Part shown: positions 44,411 through 53,996 of the stretch, one piece after another
How the letters are laid out: every line of letters starts with the position of its first letter
Position numbering within the stretch: the first letter of the stretch is position 1
Program-made: the position numbers and the translations under genes
Notes under the pieces: model-generated
The model's input: only the letters and a program-made list of their open reading frames with translations
The model's database searches: none
Told to the model about the DNA's origin: nothing
Assembly: GCA_035627835.1 (NCBI GenBank)
Contig: DASPKX010000006.1
Coordinates: forward strand, 1-64,000
DNA: 64,000 bases
Reading direction: 5' to 3'
Source of the DNA: DASPKX01 sp035627835
Lineage (GTDB): Bacteria > Verrucomicrobiota > Verrucomicrobiia > Limisphaerales > SXQI01

Positions 44411-44974
44411 ATGTGGTTTCCTCCGCTCGTGAGCATTGCCACACGCACCGGAGATGATGGGACAACGGCGCTCATGTTCAATCGTCGCGTTCCCAAGACG
44501 CATCCGCGCATAGAAGCGTGCGGCGCAATCGACGAACTGAACTCCGCTCTTGGTCTCGCCCGGGCCACTGCAAACCTCGAATTCGTCACCTCGGCGTTGC
44601 TCCCGATCCAAAGCCGCCTCATCACGGTCATGGGTGAATTGGCAACCCTGCCCGAAGATTTGGCCCGATATGAAAAAGGTGGATATGACCTCGTCACCCC
44701 TGCTTTCACGGAACCCTTGGACGGCCTGGTAAAGGAGCTTGAAGCCCAAAACATCAGCTTCAAAGGATGGGCGACTCCCGGCGCGAACGCAGGCGCGGCC
44801 GCCCTCGACATGGCCCGCGTGGCTTGCCGCAGGGCTGAGAGGCGGATTCTGGCTGTCTACGAAGCCGCGCCCGCTGACGCCACGCCTAATCCAGCGATCC
44901 TGACGTTCATGAATAGGTTGTCTGACGTTCTCTGGCTGCTCGCCCGCTGGATGGAAAGCCCACGCCATGTTTAG
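44411..44974 (+). CDS. Cob(I)alamin adenosyltransferase, PduO type
   Basis: The product has 187 residues from the ATG at 44411. A TTG at 44393 and a GTG at 44429 are alternatives. ATP-binding start TRTGDDGTTALMFNRRVPK and GAIDELNSALG, and the later RVACRRAERRI and NRLSDVLWLLAR, are the PduO family signatures. The enzyme makes adenosylcobalamin, so the cell uses B12-dependent enzymes. No cobalamin riboswitch was seen upstream. The next gene overlaps its end by 8 bases. Confidence 0.93.
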   Translation: MWFPPLVSIATRTGDDGTTALMFNRRVPKTHPRIEACGAIDELNSALGLARATANLEFVTSALLPIQSRLITVMGELATLPEDLARYEKGGYDLVTPAFTEPLDGLVKELEAQNISFKGWATPGANAGAAALDMARVACRRAERRILAVYEAAPADATPNPAILTFMNRLSDVLWLLARWMESPRHV

Positions 44975-45731
44975 GCGATTCGACTTCGATCATCCATTTC
45001 TCGCCGCCGGCTTTTTCCTGATCTGCGTGGTGATGGGCTACGTGCTCGTCGGGATGCTTCGCAAACATGTTCGGCCAGGCGCCCGTAAAACAATCTATTG
45101 GGCAGCAGCACTCTGGCTCGTCAGCGTTTCCATTCGAGCGAAAATGGGCTGGTATTTGGAGCCCCACGACTTCCCCCCTCGTTTTTTAATCGTCATCGCT
45201 CCTTGGATTCTAGGCTTGGCCGCTTTGGCTTGGTCCAGGAAGGCTGGTGATTTTGCGGAAAAGTTCTCACAAAACTTTTTGATCGGGATCCAGGGGTTTC
45301 GTGTTTTGGTTGAGCTTTGCATCCTGGCGCTCCATAGGCGCGATCTGATGCCCGAAGAGATGACCTTCCATGGCCAGAACTTTGACATCATACCCGGCAT
45401 AACGGCCCTCATCCTCGCGGCATTCGTCCGGACAGATTCGGTGCGCTGGGTAGGCCCAATCGTTTTGTGGAACATTGTTTCCATGGGTGTGCTGCTGGTG
45501 ACGATCACCACTGGCGCTCTCTCCGCGCCTGGACCGTTGCGCCTGTTGAAGACTGAAATTCCCAACATCGCTCCACTCACCTTTCCCTACGTCCTGCTGC
45601 CCGCTTTTCTGGTCCCCCTGGCGTTCGCCTTTCACATCCTCTCCCTCAAACGGGCGCGTCGAACGCTCCAGGCAGCGGCGCGGGAAGGGTCAGAAGATCG
45701 CCCTTTAGTCGCTCCCCTAACGCTCGCCTAA
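44967..45731 (+). CDS. Integral membrane protein of unknown function
   Basis: The product has 254 residues with about six or seven membrane helices and a short Arg-rich C-terminal tail. It starts inside the end of the cobalamin adenosyltransferase gene (ATG at 44967), so both are translated together. I do not recognise a family. A link to cobalamin is not shown. Confidence 0.75.
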   Translation: MFRRFDFDHPFLAAGFFLICVVMGYVLVGMLRKHVRPGARKTIYWAAALWLVSVSIRAKMGWYLEPHDFPPRFLIVIAPWILGLAALAWSRKAGDFAEKFSQNFLIGIQGFRVLVELCILALHRRDLMPEEMTFHGQNFDIIPGITALILAAFVRTDSVRWVGPIVLWNIVSMGVLLVTITTGALSAPGPLRLLKTEIPNIAPLTFPYVLLPAFLVPLAFAFHILSLKRARRTLQAAAREGSEDRPLVAPLTLA

Positions 45732-46043
45732 CGGTTTAACGTGTCCATTCCCGCCCGGAGCAAACACCCTCCCTCCCTGCTATAACCCGCGCTGCGGCTC
45801 CTCACCCTCCTCAGGGATTGGCTTATCCGAGGGACATCCCCACTCCTGATTGTTGCCGTCTTTTGGCAGGACGTATTTTAGGCAAAGTAATTTAACTGCC
45901 ATGCGAGTCGTCCACTTCAACATCACCATTGGCCCAATCGATGGGCCTGTTTGGCTTGAACTCACCGGTCTCGCGGCCCTTGGCTCCCCCTCGTTTTCCG
46001 ATCTGCGCCCCCTCAAGAACCACTTAAACCAAAGGGAGGAAAA
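45732..46043. other. Intergenic region without recognised genes
   Basis: About 310 bases lie between the membrane protein and the lysozyme-like gene. Only a small inverted repeat (GGCCCA-ATCGA-TGGGCC at 45931-45947) and the Shine-Dalgarno GGGAGG of the next gene stand out. Short frames here have no family features. Confidence 0.45.
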
Positions 46044-46508
46044 ATGGTCAGGCATATCATTGCTGTCCTGTTTGCAGCGAGCGCATTAAGCGTTGAAGCC
46101 AACTGGAGGCCCAATGAAAAATTGCTCGCTGCTGTTCGGCAGATTGAATCGAGCAACGGCCTTATGCAGCACGGGGACAACGGGCGCTCACTTGGCCAGT
46201 TCCAGCTTTCTGAAGCCGCTTGGATGGATGTGAGCGCATGGCGGAAAACGCGCGGCTTAAAGACCTACTCGTATGACCAGCACGTGTTTCACTACACGAT
46301 CAGCAAAGCGTACGCGGCTGATTACCTGGCTCTTCTCCGTGGTGAGCTGATCAAGAAGCTGAAGCGCCAGCCTTCCGTTGCTGAGATCTACGCGGCTTAC
46401 AATATGGGTTTGGGAACATTCGCCGAATGTGATTACAAGCTGAGCCGGGTGAACCCGACCACAAAGAAAAAGGCTCATCAGGTGCAGGCCCTCGCCTCAC
46501 GGTCCTGA
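46044..46508 (+). CDS. Exported lysozyme/lytic-transglycosylase-like protein
   Basis: The product has 154 residues. The start at 46044 has a strong Shine-Dalgarno (GGGAGG, 6 bases upstream) and a short signal peptide (MVRHIIAVLFAASALSVEA). The likely catalytic glutamate lies in AVRQIESSNG. GRSLGQFQLSEAAW and AAYNMGLGTF resemble the goose-type/SLT transglycosylase fold. It may cleave peptidoglycan in the periplasm. The family call is by motif only. Confidence 0.65.
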   Translation: MVRHIIAVLFAASALSVEANWRPNEKLLAAVRQIESSNGLMQHGDNGRSLGQFQLSEAAWMDVSAWRKTRGLKTYSYDQHVFHYTISKAYAADYLALLRGELIKKLKRQPSVAEIYAAYNMGLGTFAECDYKLSRVNPTTKKKAHQVQALASRS

Positions 46509-46793
46509 CCGCTCTGCCTGCCCTCCACCCTAATGCGACCACCCGCCCCTACGCTGCTCTCAGGTTCCGTAAGGGACTTCCCCAAGGAACCCGTAGGACA
46601 ACTGCCCTTCCACAGAACAGGGCGCCAGCCGGATTGTGAGCGCCCCTTCCGACTCGCACAATGCCAACCGCTGGAAGAATTGGTCTCCAGCGCGCGAATG
46701 GACAGACAAAGCTCTTTAACCCTTTTTCCTGTGAGCCCTGCCTTGCCGCGATATGGCGCGTTTTCCGCGCTGAACCCGTCAATTTGAGCCGTT

Positions 46794-49700
46794 ATGAGTG
46801 AAGATTCAAACTACGAAAACCGGTCCCGTCGCCCTCGCTCCTCTCGCCGCGCCGGTGATGAGCCCGAAGTCACGTATGAATTTGACGGGGATTGGGACCA
46901 GAGCAGCGGCCCTGAACCGCGTCGGCGCAAACGCCGCCGTCGCGCGGGAGCTGGCGCTTCTCACACCACCCGTAGCGAGCCTCAAGCGCTCCCGGAGCCA
47001 TCCGTGCCCGCGGAGTTCCAATTGCCTTTCGACCCATGGCGGATCTTTGAAGCCCTTCGGCTCAAGTGGAAGTGGCTGGCGATGGGAACACTCGCTTTCG
47101 GCGCGTTGGCGTTCTTGTTCAGCCTCTCCGTAATTAAATACAAGGTGAAGGTCGATCTGATCCGCCGCGAAACGTCGAACGCCTTCCGGAGCGATCAGGC
47201 CGCTGAATCGTTCCTCCCGCGCGAACTCTCAGACCTCACGTTGATTCGCTACATGATGTCGCCCGAGGTGATGAACCGCACCTCGACTAATCTGACTCCG
47301 CCCATGGATCCCGCGACGATCCGCTCCATGGTCAAGATGGATCCGGGCGCCACGCCTGACACCGCGACGATCACCGTCTCCGGCAAGGGTGACTTGAACC
47401 GCATAGTGCAAGTGGCCAACACGTTCGCCAAAGAAGCGGTGCAGTACACCCGCGAACTCCAGGCCGCCGAGTCAGGCAACGTGAACAAGTATCTCACAAA
47501 CAAGCTCGCTCTCATGCGTGAGGAGATCAACGAGGTGAATAAGGAGATCGGGAAGCTCTCGCGTGAAGCCGGTTTCTTCGATCTGCAAAAGGAAGCGGAC
47601 GAGTTTTACAAAGGCGTGGCAGGCATCGACCAGAAGCTGGAAACCGCACGCGCCGAGTTGGAGCTAACTGAAGTTCACATCAAGCGCTTGGAAAGCCAAC
47701 TTAAACAGGGGCCGACAAACACCAAGCTCGCGGCTGCTCGCACTCGCCTGCAGGAGCTTCGCGCGAAGGGCTACACCGATGCTTACCCCGAAGTGGAAGC
47801 TCAGATTGCAATCGTGCGCCGCCTTGAAGCCGAGCCAGCAGGGAACGAGGAACCTGTTGCTGCTGCAAGCAACACCCCGAACTCTCTGAACCCGGCCTTC
47901 ATGCAGTTGAACGAGCAGTATCGTGCGAAGAACGACTGGGAGCGCAAAATCCGTGAGTACACGACGATCAAGTCGGGTGCCACGAACCGGGTGCAGGCGA
48001 TTTCCGAGAAAGGCTTGCTTCTGGCCAATCTTCGCAGCCGTCAAACCGCTCTTGAAACCTCCTACGAAGCGTTGAACAAACGCCAGCAGGAAACCCAAAT
48101 TTTCGTGGATAGCGCCCTTGGTTATTACAAGCCGCTGTCCGATGTTACTCTTAAAGACATCCGCACACGGATGCGCTGGATGAAAGTCGGCGCGCTCTCC
48201 CTGGCTGGCGCTTTCCTCGGCCTCTGCACCGCCATCGGTTTAATCATGCTCGCTGAGGCGTTCGACACTCGGATCAAGACCGCTACAGATTTGGAGCGCG
48301 CCACAGGTCTCCCCGTCCTGGCGACGCTCGGCAATCTCGATGACATGTCTGAAGCCGATCAGGAGAAATGGGCGTTTCGGACGCTGACAATGCTGCGCGG
48401 CAAACTTCGAACGACCCCCGATGATGGCATGGTCTGCGGGTTCATATCCTCTAAAGAGCGCGAAGGCCGCTCGACTTGGATTCAACTCCTCGTCGATGCC
48501 GCCGCCCAGCAAGGCCTGAAAGTCCTGACCGTCGATGCTCGGCCCGAAGGCGCTGAGCCGGAAGTCAGCGCGGTGCGGCGCGACAGAAACGACATCGCGG
48601 TCCCGAACGTGAGCGGCAATGGCAACGGCAAGCACGCCGACCTTGGCGCGGAGTTCAAGCCCGAGACCAACGGGGGCAGTGTGGCCGTCGCTGATGGCGA
48701 GCCCGATGACGACAAGCAAAAGAAGCTCGCGGTGGAAAAGACCTCCGAGAACGGCTGGGTTTGGGATCTTGAGCGCCGCAAACAATGGCAGAACGCCATG
48801 ACCCAGTGGCAGCGTGAGGATCACATGGTTCTCTTCGTTGAACTCCCGCCCGCTGAGCGGCCGGAATCCATTCTCCTGGCGGAGAATCTTCCTCAGGTGG
48901 TCTGGCTCTCCCGCGCAGGCGTGGCCGACAGCCAGGAAACAACCAAGCAAGTCGAGACTTTGCGGGCCGCCGGTTGCAACATCGTGGGCGCAGTCTTCAA
49001 CGACGAGCCAAAGACCCTTTTCAACAGCCACGTGTCTCGTTGGTTCCGCCGCGTCGCCGCTATCGCTCTGCTCGCGGGCAGCTTGTTCGCGCAGGATGCT
49101 TACGCACAAGCCGCTGCGACGAGCAGCGGATCTGCGCAGGCGTCACGCACCACCACTGCTTCAGGTGTGAGCACGAACAAAACGCTCGCATTCTCAGCTT
49201 CCAACCCCGCTCAACGCGCGGAGTGGCAACGTCGCTTAACGTTAGGGCCTGGGGACGTCCTCGACTTCCACGTCGTAGGCCGCCCGGAACTCACTCGCAC
49301 GAACCTTGTCATTGCTGCCAATGGCACCGTGAGCTTTCTTCACGCGAAGAACATTCCCGCCAAGGGTCTGACCGTTGATGAACTCCGCCAGCGCATGGAC
49401 CAGGAAGTTCGGAAATATTACACCGCCGCCCGCACCATCGTTCAACCTGTCTCCTACAGCAGCAAGCGTTACTACGTGCTGGGGAAGGTGAACACCAAAG
49501 GCTCCTTTCCGCTCGATCGGCCTGTCACGCTCATTGAAGCCGTGGCGCGCGCGAAAGGTCTGGAGACTGGCCTTTACCAACGAAGCACCGTTGAACTCGC
49601 TGACCTCAGCCGCAGCTTCATAGTGCGCGATGGCAAGCGCCTGGACGTCGATTTCAATAAGCTCTTCGCCGAAGGCGATCTCTCACAAAACGTCTCCATC

Positions 49701-50129
49701 GAGCCGGGCGATTACATCTACTTCCCGCCCGCCGCTGTTAATGAAATTTACGTTTTGGGCGAAGTCTTCAACCCAGGCCCGCTCGGCTATGCGCCTAACG
49801 CCACCATGGTCGCCGCCATCACAGATCGCGGCGGCTTCACTGAGAAAGCTTATCGCAGCAAGGTTCTCGTTATCCGCGGCGCCTTGCAGCAACCTGAAAC
49901 CTTTGTGGTGAACGTCGGTGACATTCTCCACGCCCGGAGCGCCGACTTTAAGCTCCAGCCCAAAGACATCGTGTATGTGAGCCGCCGCCCATGGGCGAAA
50001 GTCGAGGAATTGCTCGACGAAGCGGCGCAATCTTTCATCCAGGGTTCCGTCACCGCATGGAGCGGCGTCAATGTGGGGCCGTTCTTCAGCGAACCGTTCT
50101 TGCCTGAGATTCGTGATCAAGGAGAGTAA
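46794..50129 (+). CDS. Fusion of Wzz chain-length protein, degenerate tyrosine-kinase-like domain and Wza-type export domain
   Basis: The product has 1111 residues in one unbroken frame. After a charged N-terminus, helix 1 (about residue 92) and helix 2 (about 464) enclose a coiled-coil Wzz region. A cytoplasmic domain like BY-kinases follows (about 490-740), with SSKEREGRSTW where Walker A would have GKST, so the lysine is arginine. LTVDARPEG is kept. A third helix (about 751, AIALLAGSLFAQDAYAQ) leads to a polysaccharide export domain (LGPGDVLDFHVVGRPEL, about 815) and two SLBB-like parts. It would steer polysaccharide length and export in one chain. The next gene overlaps by 1 base. Confidence 0.88.
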   Translation: MSEDSNYENRSRRPRSSRRAGDEPEVTYEFDGDWDQSSGPEPRRRKRRRRAGAGASHTTRSEPQALPEPSVPAEFQLPFDPWRIFEALRLKWKWLAMGTLAFGALAFLFSLSVIKYKVKVDLIRRETSNAFRSDQAAESFLPRELSDLTLIRYMMSPEVMNRTSTNLTPPMDPATIRSMVKMDPGATPDTATITVSGKGDLNRIVQVANTFAKEAVQYTRELQAAESGNVNKYLTNKLALMREEINEVNKEIGKLSREAGFFDLQKEADEFYKGVAGIDQKLETARAELELTEVHIKRLESQLKQGPTNTKLAAARTRLQELRAKGYTDAYPEVEAQIAIVRRLEAEPAGNEEPVAAASNTPNSLNPAFMQLNEQYRAKNDWERKIREYTTIKSGATNRVQAISEKGLLLANLRSRQTALETSYEALNKRQQETQIFVDSALGYYKPLSDVTLKDIRTRMRWMKVGALSLAGAFLGLCTAIGLIMLAEAFDTRIKTATDLERATGLPVLATLGNLDDMSEADQEKWAFRTLTMLRGKLRTTPDDGMVCGFISSKEREGRSTWIQLLVDAAAQQGLKVLTVDARPEGAEPEVSAVRRDRNDIAVPNVSGNGNGKHADLGAEFKPETNGGSVAVADGEPDDDKQKKLAVEKTSENGWVWDLERRKQWQNAMTQWQREDHMVLFVELPPAERPESILLAENLPQVVWLSRAGVADSQETTKQVETLRAAGCNIVGAVFNDEPKTLFNSHVSRWFRRVAAIALLAGSLFAQDAYAQAAATSSGSAQASRTTTASGVSTNKTLAFSASNPAQRAEWQRRLTLGPGDVLDFHVVGRPELTRTNLVIAANGTVSFLHAKNIPAKGLTVDELRQRMDQEVRKYYTAARTIVQPVSYSSKRYYVLGKVNTKGSFPLDRPVTLIEAVARAKGLETGLYQRSTVELADLSRSFIVRDGKRLDVDFNKLFAEGDLSQNVSIEPGDYIYFPPAAVNEIYVLGEVFNPGPLGYAPNATMVAAITDRGGFTEKAYRSKVLVIRGALQQPETFVVNVGDILHARSADFKLQPKDIVYVSRRPWAKVEELLDEAAQSFIQGSVTAWSGVNVGPFFSEPFLPEIRDQGE

Positions 50130-51229
50130 TGAAAAAGGGGATTCTTCTAGGGGTATGCCTTCTGTTCCTTTGCGTCGGTTGCAATGGACCTAAAACCGGG
50201 CCGAAATTCGACGCCCGTCAAACAACAAAAGCCACGCTGCTGACCAACCTCACCCAGGTCACAGCCACAAACCGGGTGGACCGCAATTGGCTGCAAGCGC
50301 CCACGAACGTCATCCGGCTCGGCCCCGGCGATCGCATCGAAGTTGAACTGCTGAACGATCCGGGCTCCCGCACCATCCTGACCGTTGGCCCTGACGGAAA
50401 AGTTTACTTCAATCTCGCCAGCGGCGTGGATGTGTGGGGCAAGACCGTCGATGAAGCAGAGGACTTGCTTGAGCGCGAGCTGGAGCCTTATGTCACCGCC
50501 CCGCAAATCGCCATCCATTTGCGCGGGGTCGAAAGCCAGCGCGTTTGGGTTCTCGGGCGTGTGCAAAATTCCGGCGTTTATCCAATCGCCAATCCCACCA
50601 CCGTGCTCGATGCCATCGCCCAGGCTGGGGGTGCGCTCAGCACCAGCGCAGGCGGCACCACGGAGGAGCTAGCCGACTTGCGCCACGCCTTCATCATCCG
50701 CGAGGGGAACATGCTCCCTGTTGATATGGAAGGGCTGCTAACGCGGGGGGACATGTCCCAAAACATCTACCTGCAGCCAGATGACTTCATTTATATCCCG
50801 TCCACCTTGGCGCGCGAAGTTTACGTCCTGGGCGCTGTTCGACAGCCGCGCATGGTCACGATGCTCCCGCAAATGAGCCTCACCGCAGCCATCGCTGGCG
50901 CGGGCGGCCCCGTCAAAGGCGCATACCTCACCGATGTCGCAGTGGTGCGGGGCTCGCTCTCCAAGCCACAGATCGCCGTCGTGAACTACGAGGATGTTCT
51001 CAAAGGCAAAGCGCCCGACGTTCTAATCGAGCGGGGCGACATCATTTACGTGCCGCTGAGCCCGTATCGTTATCTCACGAAATACGCGGACCTGATCCTC
51101 ACAACGTTTGTCCGCTCGGTTGCCATCAACGAAGGCGCTCGCGCAGCCGTCAAGAACGCCGCGCCCGCCGGTGTGACCATCGGTGTCGGAAGCCCCGTTT
51201 CGGTTCCGGTCGTTGTTCCTGCGCGATAA
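50129..51229 (+). CDS. Wza-like polysaccharide export lipoprotein with SLBB domains
   Basis: The product has 366 residues. The lipoprotein signal is MKKGILLGVCLLFLCVGC. Poly-export start IRLGPGDRIEVELLNDPGSR, then SLBB-type repeats with VWVLGRVQNSGVYPI and VYVLGAVRQPRMVTM. Such proteins form the outer-membrane part of capsule or exopolysaccharide exporters. The ATG shares a base with the stop of the fusion gene (TAATG), so both act together. No glycosyltransferase lies nearby. Confidence 0.9.
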   Translation: MKKGILLGVCLLFLCVGCNGPKTGPKFDARQTTKATLLTNLTQVTATNRVDRNWLQAPTNVIRLGPGDRIEVELLNDPGSRTILTVGPDGKVYFNLASGVDVWGKTVDEAEDLLERELEPYVTAPQIAIHLRGVESQRVWVLGRVQNSGVYPIANPTTVLDAIAQAGGALSTSAGGTTEELADLRHAFIIREGNMLPVDMEGLLTRGDMSQNIYLQPDDFIYIPSTLAREVYVLGAVRQPRMVTMLPQMSLTAAIAGAGGPVKGAYLTDVAVVRGSLSKPQIAVVNYEDVLKGKAPDVLIERGDIIYVPLSPYRYLTKYADLILTTFVRSVAINEGARAAVKNAAPAGVTIGVGSPVSVPVVVPAR

Positions 51230-51333
51230 TTCTTTACCCGCGCAAATCAGGTAAAGCCTGTTGCATTCACTTGGGGCGACGCGATTTGCGGCGCTCCGTT
51301 CCGGCGCTAAGTTTCTATCAAGGAGATTTTGGG

Positions 51334-51846
51334 ATGAAGACGAGGAGTTCGAGCACAAAAATACGCGTGGATATCACCTGCCCCACCTGCAGCATGTCGC
51401 TGACTGATAAAAATTCCGGCGGCTTTGTCATGGAGGGCGAAACCTACTGCTGCGAAGGGTGCGCGACTGGCGCCGGGTGCAGCTGTGAGGAACCAGCCAT
51501 CACGCCGCGCAAAGTTTATAACCGCCCCGGCACTCTCGGGCAGCGCAATCGCGAGAACTCCGCCAAGGATGCGAACGCAAACAGTGAAGTGACGACATCT
51601 GGCAATGTCATCGGTAAACGCAAGCCAACCGCGAAGAAAGCTCCTGGCACACCGAGTCGCGATCAATTGCTGAACACAGGCGTGAAACGTGTCCGCGGTC
51701 AAACGAAGCAGCGCGATTCACAACGCGAGCCTGCGCGTGGCCGGAGCGAGTTCCGTGGTCAACTGAACAAGACCGCCGTGGCCGAGGGGCGTGCTGATCG
51801 CACAGGCGGGACGGCTGCTAAGAATAATCCAGGCGAACTGCGCTAA
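51334..51846 (+). CDS. Metallothionein-like protein with long basic tail
   Basis: The product has 170 residues from the ATG at 51334, with AAGGAG upstream. Residues 14-51 hold seven cysteines: CPTC (16, 19), YCCEGCATG (39, 40, 43) and CSC (49, 51). EGETYCCEGCA is very close in pattern to bacterial metallothioneins such as SmtA and the Pseudomonas type (GKxYCxxxCA). About 115 residues rich in Lys, Arg, Gly and Asn follow and look disordered. It may bind zinc or other metals. The tail is unusual and could bind nucleic acid. Its stop overlaps folK on the other strand. Confidence 0.7.
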   Translation: MKTRSSSTKIRVDITCPTCSMSLTDKNSGGFVMEGETYCCEGCATGAGCSCEEPAITPRKVYNRPGTLGQRNRENSAKDANANSEVTTSGNVIGKRKPTAKKAPGTPSRDQLLNTGVKRVRGQTKQRDSQREPARGRSEFRGQLNKTAVAEGRADRTGGTAAKNNPGELR

Positions 51847-52322
51847 GGCAACTCAGCCAGCAACTCACGAACAGTGCGCGTCTGCCCCGGCAACGCGTAA
51901 TTCGGAGCCAGCTCCGCCAGCGGCTCCAAAACAAACTTTCGCAAGTGAGCGCGAGGGTGCGGCAAGGTTAAATCCGCGCTCGCGCGCCTTTCATTGCCAA
52001 ACGCGATAAGATCGAGGTCCAGCGGCCTGGCTTCGTTCATGACCTTCTTCGCTTGTCGGCCAAAGGCTTTCTCCAACCCCTGCAGTTTGGCCAGCAACGT
52101 CTCCGGTGTTTCATCCGCCAGTGGCTTTATAATCGCGACAGCATTTAGGAAGTCAGGTGATCCCGGCGGGCAATCGACGGGCGCGGTTTCATAAATCCGG
52201 GATGCCCGTATCGGAGCGGCAGAAAGCTCCTGCAACGCCTGAAGCGCCGAATGAATCAGCTCGCGCGAAGAACCAAGATTTGAACCGAGCGCAATGATCG
52301 TCAGTTCAGAGCGAGCGTCCAC
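51843..52322 (-). CDS. folK: HPPK: 2-amino-4-hydroxy-6-hydroxymethyldihydropteridine pyrophosphokinase
   Basis: The product has 159 residues with a GTG start at 52322. Motifs: ALGSNLGSSRELI, VDCPPGSPDFLNAVA, the metal motif RPLDLDLIAFG and LPHPRAHLRKFVLEPL. The enzyme pyrophosphorylates hydroxymethyldihydropterin in folate synthesis. It lies downstream of dapB by 9 bases, so dapA-dapB-folK probably form one transcript. Confidence 0.95.
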   Translation of the reverse strand: MDARSELTIIALGSNLGSSRELIHSALQALQELSAAPIRASRIYETAPVDCPPGSPDFLNAVAIIKPLADETPETLLAKLQGLEKAFGRQAKKVMNEARPLDLDLIAFGNERRASADLTLPHPRAHLRKFVLEPLAELAPNYALPGQTRTVRELLAELP

Positions 52323-52331
52323 GACCGAAGA

Positions 52332-53066
52332 TTACTTCAACCCCAGCACGTCCTGCATGCTGTAGATGCCCGGAGCGCGCCCCACCACCCAGGCCGCCGC
52401 GCGCAACGCCCCATTCGCGAAGGTGTCGCGGCTAGACGCTTTATGGGTCAACTCCACCCGCTCGCCGTTCGCCGCGTAAATGACAGTATGATCGCCGACC
52501 ACATCACCGCCGCGCACTGCATGCATGCCAATCTCCGCGCGGGTCCGCTCACCCACTACGCCATGCCGCCCATGCCGTGCCAACTCCTTCAACTGCGCCC
52601 CCCGCACTTCTGCCAGAATCTCCCCTAAAGTCGTTGCAGTCCCACTCGGCGCGTCTTTCTTCAAGCGGTGATGCATCTCCACAACTTCCAAATCGAAATC
52701 AGGCCCAAGAATCTCTGTAGCTTTGCGCGTTAGCCAAAACAGCGCATTCACGCCCGTCGAATAATTGGAGGCCCACACCATCGGAATCCGCGCAGCCAGA
52801 GCCTTGATGCTTCCCTGCTCCGCTTCATTGTGCCCCGTGGTTCCAATCACCAAGGCCTTGCCACGCGCCGCGCAAAGCTCCGCGACGCCCAGTGTTGTGG
52901 AATGAAAACTGAAATCGATGACCACATCGCCCTGGTCGATGACCGCGCTCAGATTATCCCCAACATCCACCTCCCCCGTGATGCGCACATCTGAGCGCGA
53001 GGCCGCGCAAGCCACAAGGCTGCGCCCCATGCGCCCTTTGGAACCAGTGATAATTGCTCGCACCAT
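52332..53066 (-). CDS. dapB: 4-hydroxy-tetrahydrodipicolinate reductase
   Basis: The product has 244 residues. NAD(P)-binding start ITGSKGRMGRSLV, substrate loop EMHHRLKKDAPSGTAT with the catalytic histidine and lysine, and HAVRGGDVVGDHTV are all typical. It reduces the DapA product on the way to diaminopimelate and lysine. One base separates it from the dapA stop. Confidence 0.96.
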   Translation of the reverse strand: MVRAIITGSKGRMGRSLVACAASRSDVRITGEVDVGDNLSAVIDQGDVVIDFSFHSTTLGVAELCAARGKALVIGTTGHNEAEQGSIKALAARIPMVWASNYSTGVNALFWLTRKATEILGPDFDLEVVEMHHRLKKDAPSGTATTLGEILAEVRGAQLKELARHGRHGVVGERTRAEIGMHAVRGGDVVGDHTVIYAANGERVELTHKASSRDTFANGALRAAAWVVGRAPGIYSMQDVLGLK

Positions 53067-53067
53067 A

Positions 53068-53949
53068 TTAACCCTTCAGGAGGCCGTTCTCCTTCAACGT
53101 GCGGCGCAATTGAGTTCGTGCAGCTTCACTTAACGGAACCAGTGGCAACCGAACCCCGTCCTCAATCATTCCCATCATTGCCAACGCGGCTTTCACCGGC
53201 GTCGGATTCGTCTCAATGAACAGATCCTTGAAAATCGGATACCACTTCAAATGCAGCTTCAACGCCGCGCTCGCGCGTCCGCCTGCATACGCGGAAACCA
53301 TCTGCGAAACCTCTTTCGGAATAATGTTTGAGGCTACGCTGATGACCCCCTGCGCGCCCACGGCCATGAACGGCAGAGTCAAAGAATCATCCCCGCTCAA
53401 AATCACAAACTTCTCCCCGCACGCCCGTCGAATCTGGCTCACCCGATCCGGGTTCCCGCCCGCTTCCTTAATGCCAATGATGTTCTTGCACTCCGCCGCC
53501 AGACGTTTCGTCGTGTCCACCCCGATATCAATCCCGCAACGCCCTGGGATGCTGTAGAGCAGGATCGGCAGCTTCGTCGCCTTCGCGATCGTGCGGTAAT
53601 GCTGGAACAAACCTTCCTGCGTCGGCTTGTTATAATAGGGCGCCACCTGCAGTGATCCATCCGCGCCAGCTTCCTGGGCAGCGCGGGTCAGATACACAGC
53701 CTCCTCCGTCGAATTTGCTCCCGTGCCTGCGACCACTTTGATTTTTCCAGCCGCGAACTTCACGCTCAGCCGGATGATCTCAATGTGCTCCTCATAGGTC
53801 ACTGTGGGCGATTCACCTGTGGTGCCCACTGGCACAATGCCATCCACCCCACCTTTGATCTGGCTCTTGATCAGGCGCTCAAGCGCCGCTTCATCCAGCT
53901 TATTCGCCCGGAATGGCGTGACGATGGCTGTGTATGTTCCTGTAAACAT
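53068..53949 (-). CDS. dapA: 4-hydroxy-tetrahydrodipicolinate synthase
   Basis: The product has 293 residues. Motifs: GTTGESPTVTYEEH, VAPYYNKPTQEGLFQHY, the Schiff-base lysine in IIGIKEAGGN and LSGDDSLTLPFMA. It condenses pyruvate with aspartate semialdehyde. Family length and the ATG at 53949 agree. It is preceded by dapF on the same strand after about 47 bases. Confidence 0.97.
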   Translation of the reverse strand: MFTGTYTAIVTPFRANKLDEAALERLIKSQIKGGVDGIVPVGTTGESPTVTYEEHIEIIRLSVKFAAGKIKVVAGTGANSTEEAVYLTRAAQEAGADGSLQVAPYYNKPTQEGLFQHYRTIAKATKLPILLYSIPGRCGIDIGVDTTKRLAAECKNIIGIKEAGGNPDRVSQIRRACGEKFVILSGDDSLTLPFMAVGAQGVISVASNIIPKEVSQMVSAYAGGRASAALKLHLKWYPIFKDLFIETNPTPVKAALAMMGMIEDGVRLPLVPLSEAARTQLRRTLKENGLLKG

Positions 53950-53996
53950 TCGGAGATTAGGAAAAGGATTCGTGGCTCGCGAGCAAGCGCAAACGC

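Noticed and set aside
45780..46089. Small frames on both strands before the lysozyme-like gene
   Set aside because: There is no Shine-Dalgarno sequence, no family features, and they overlap the clear start at 46044.
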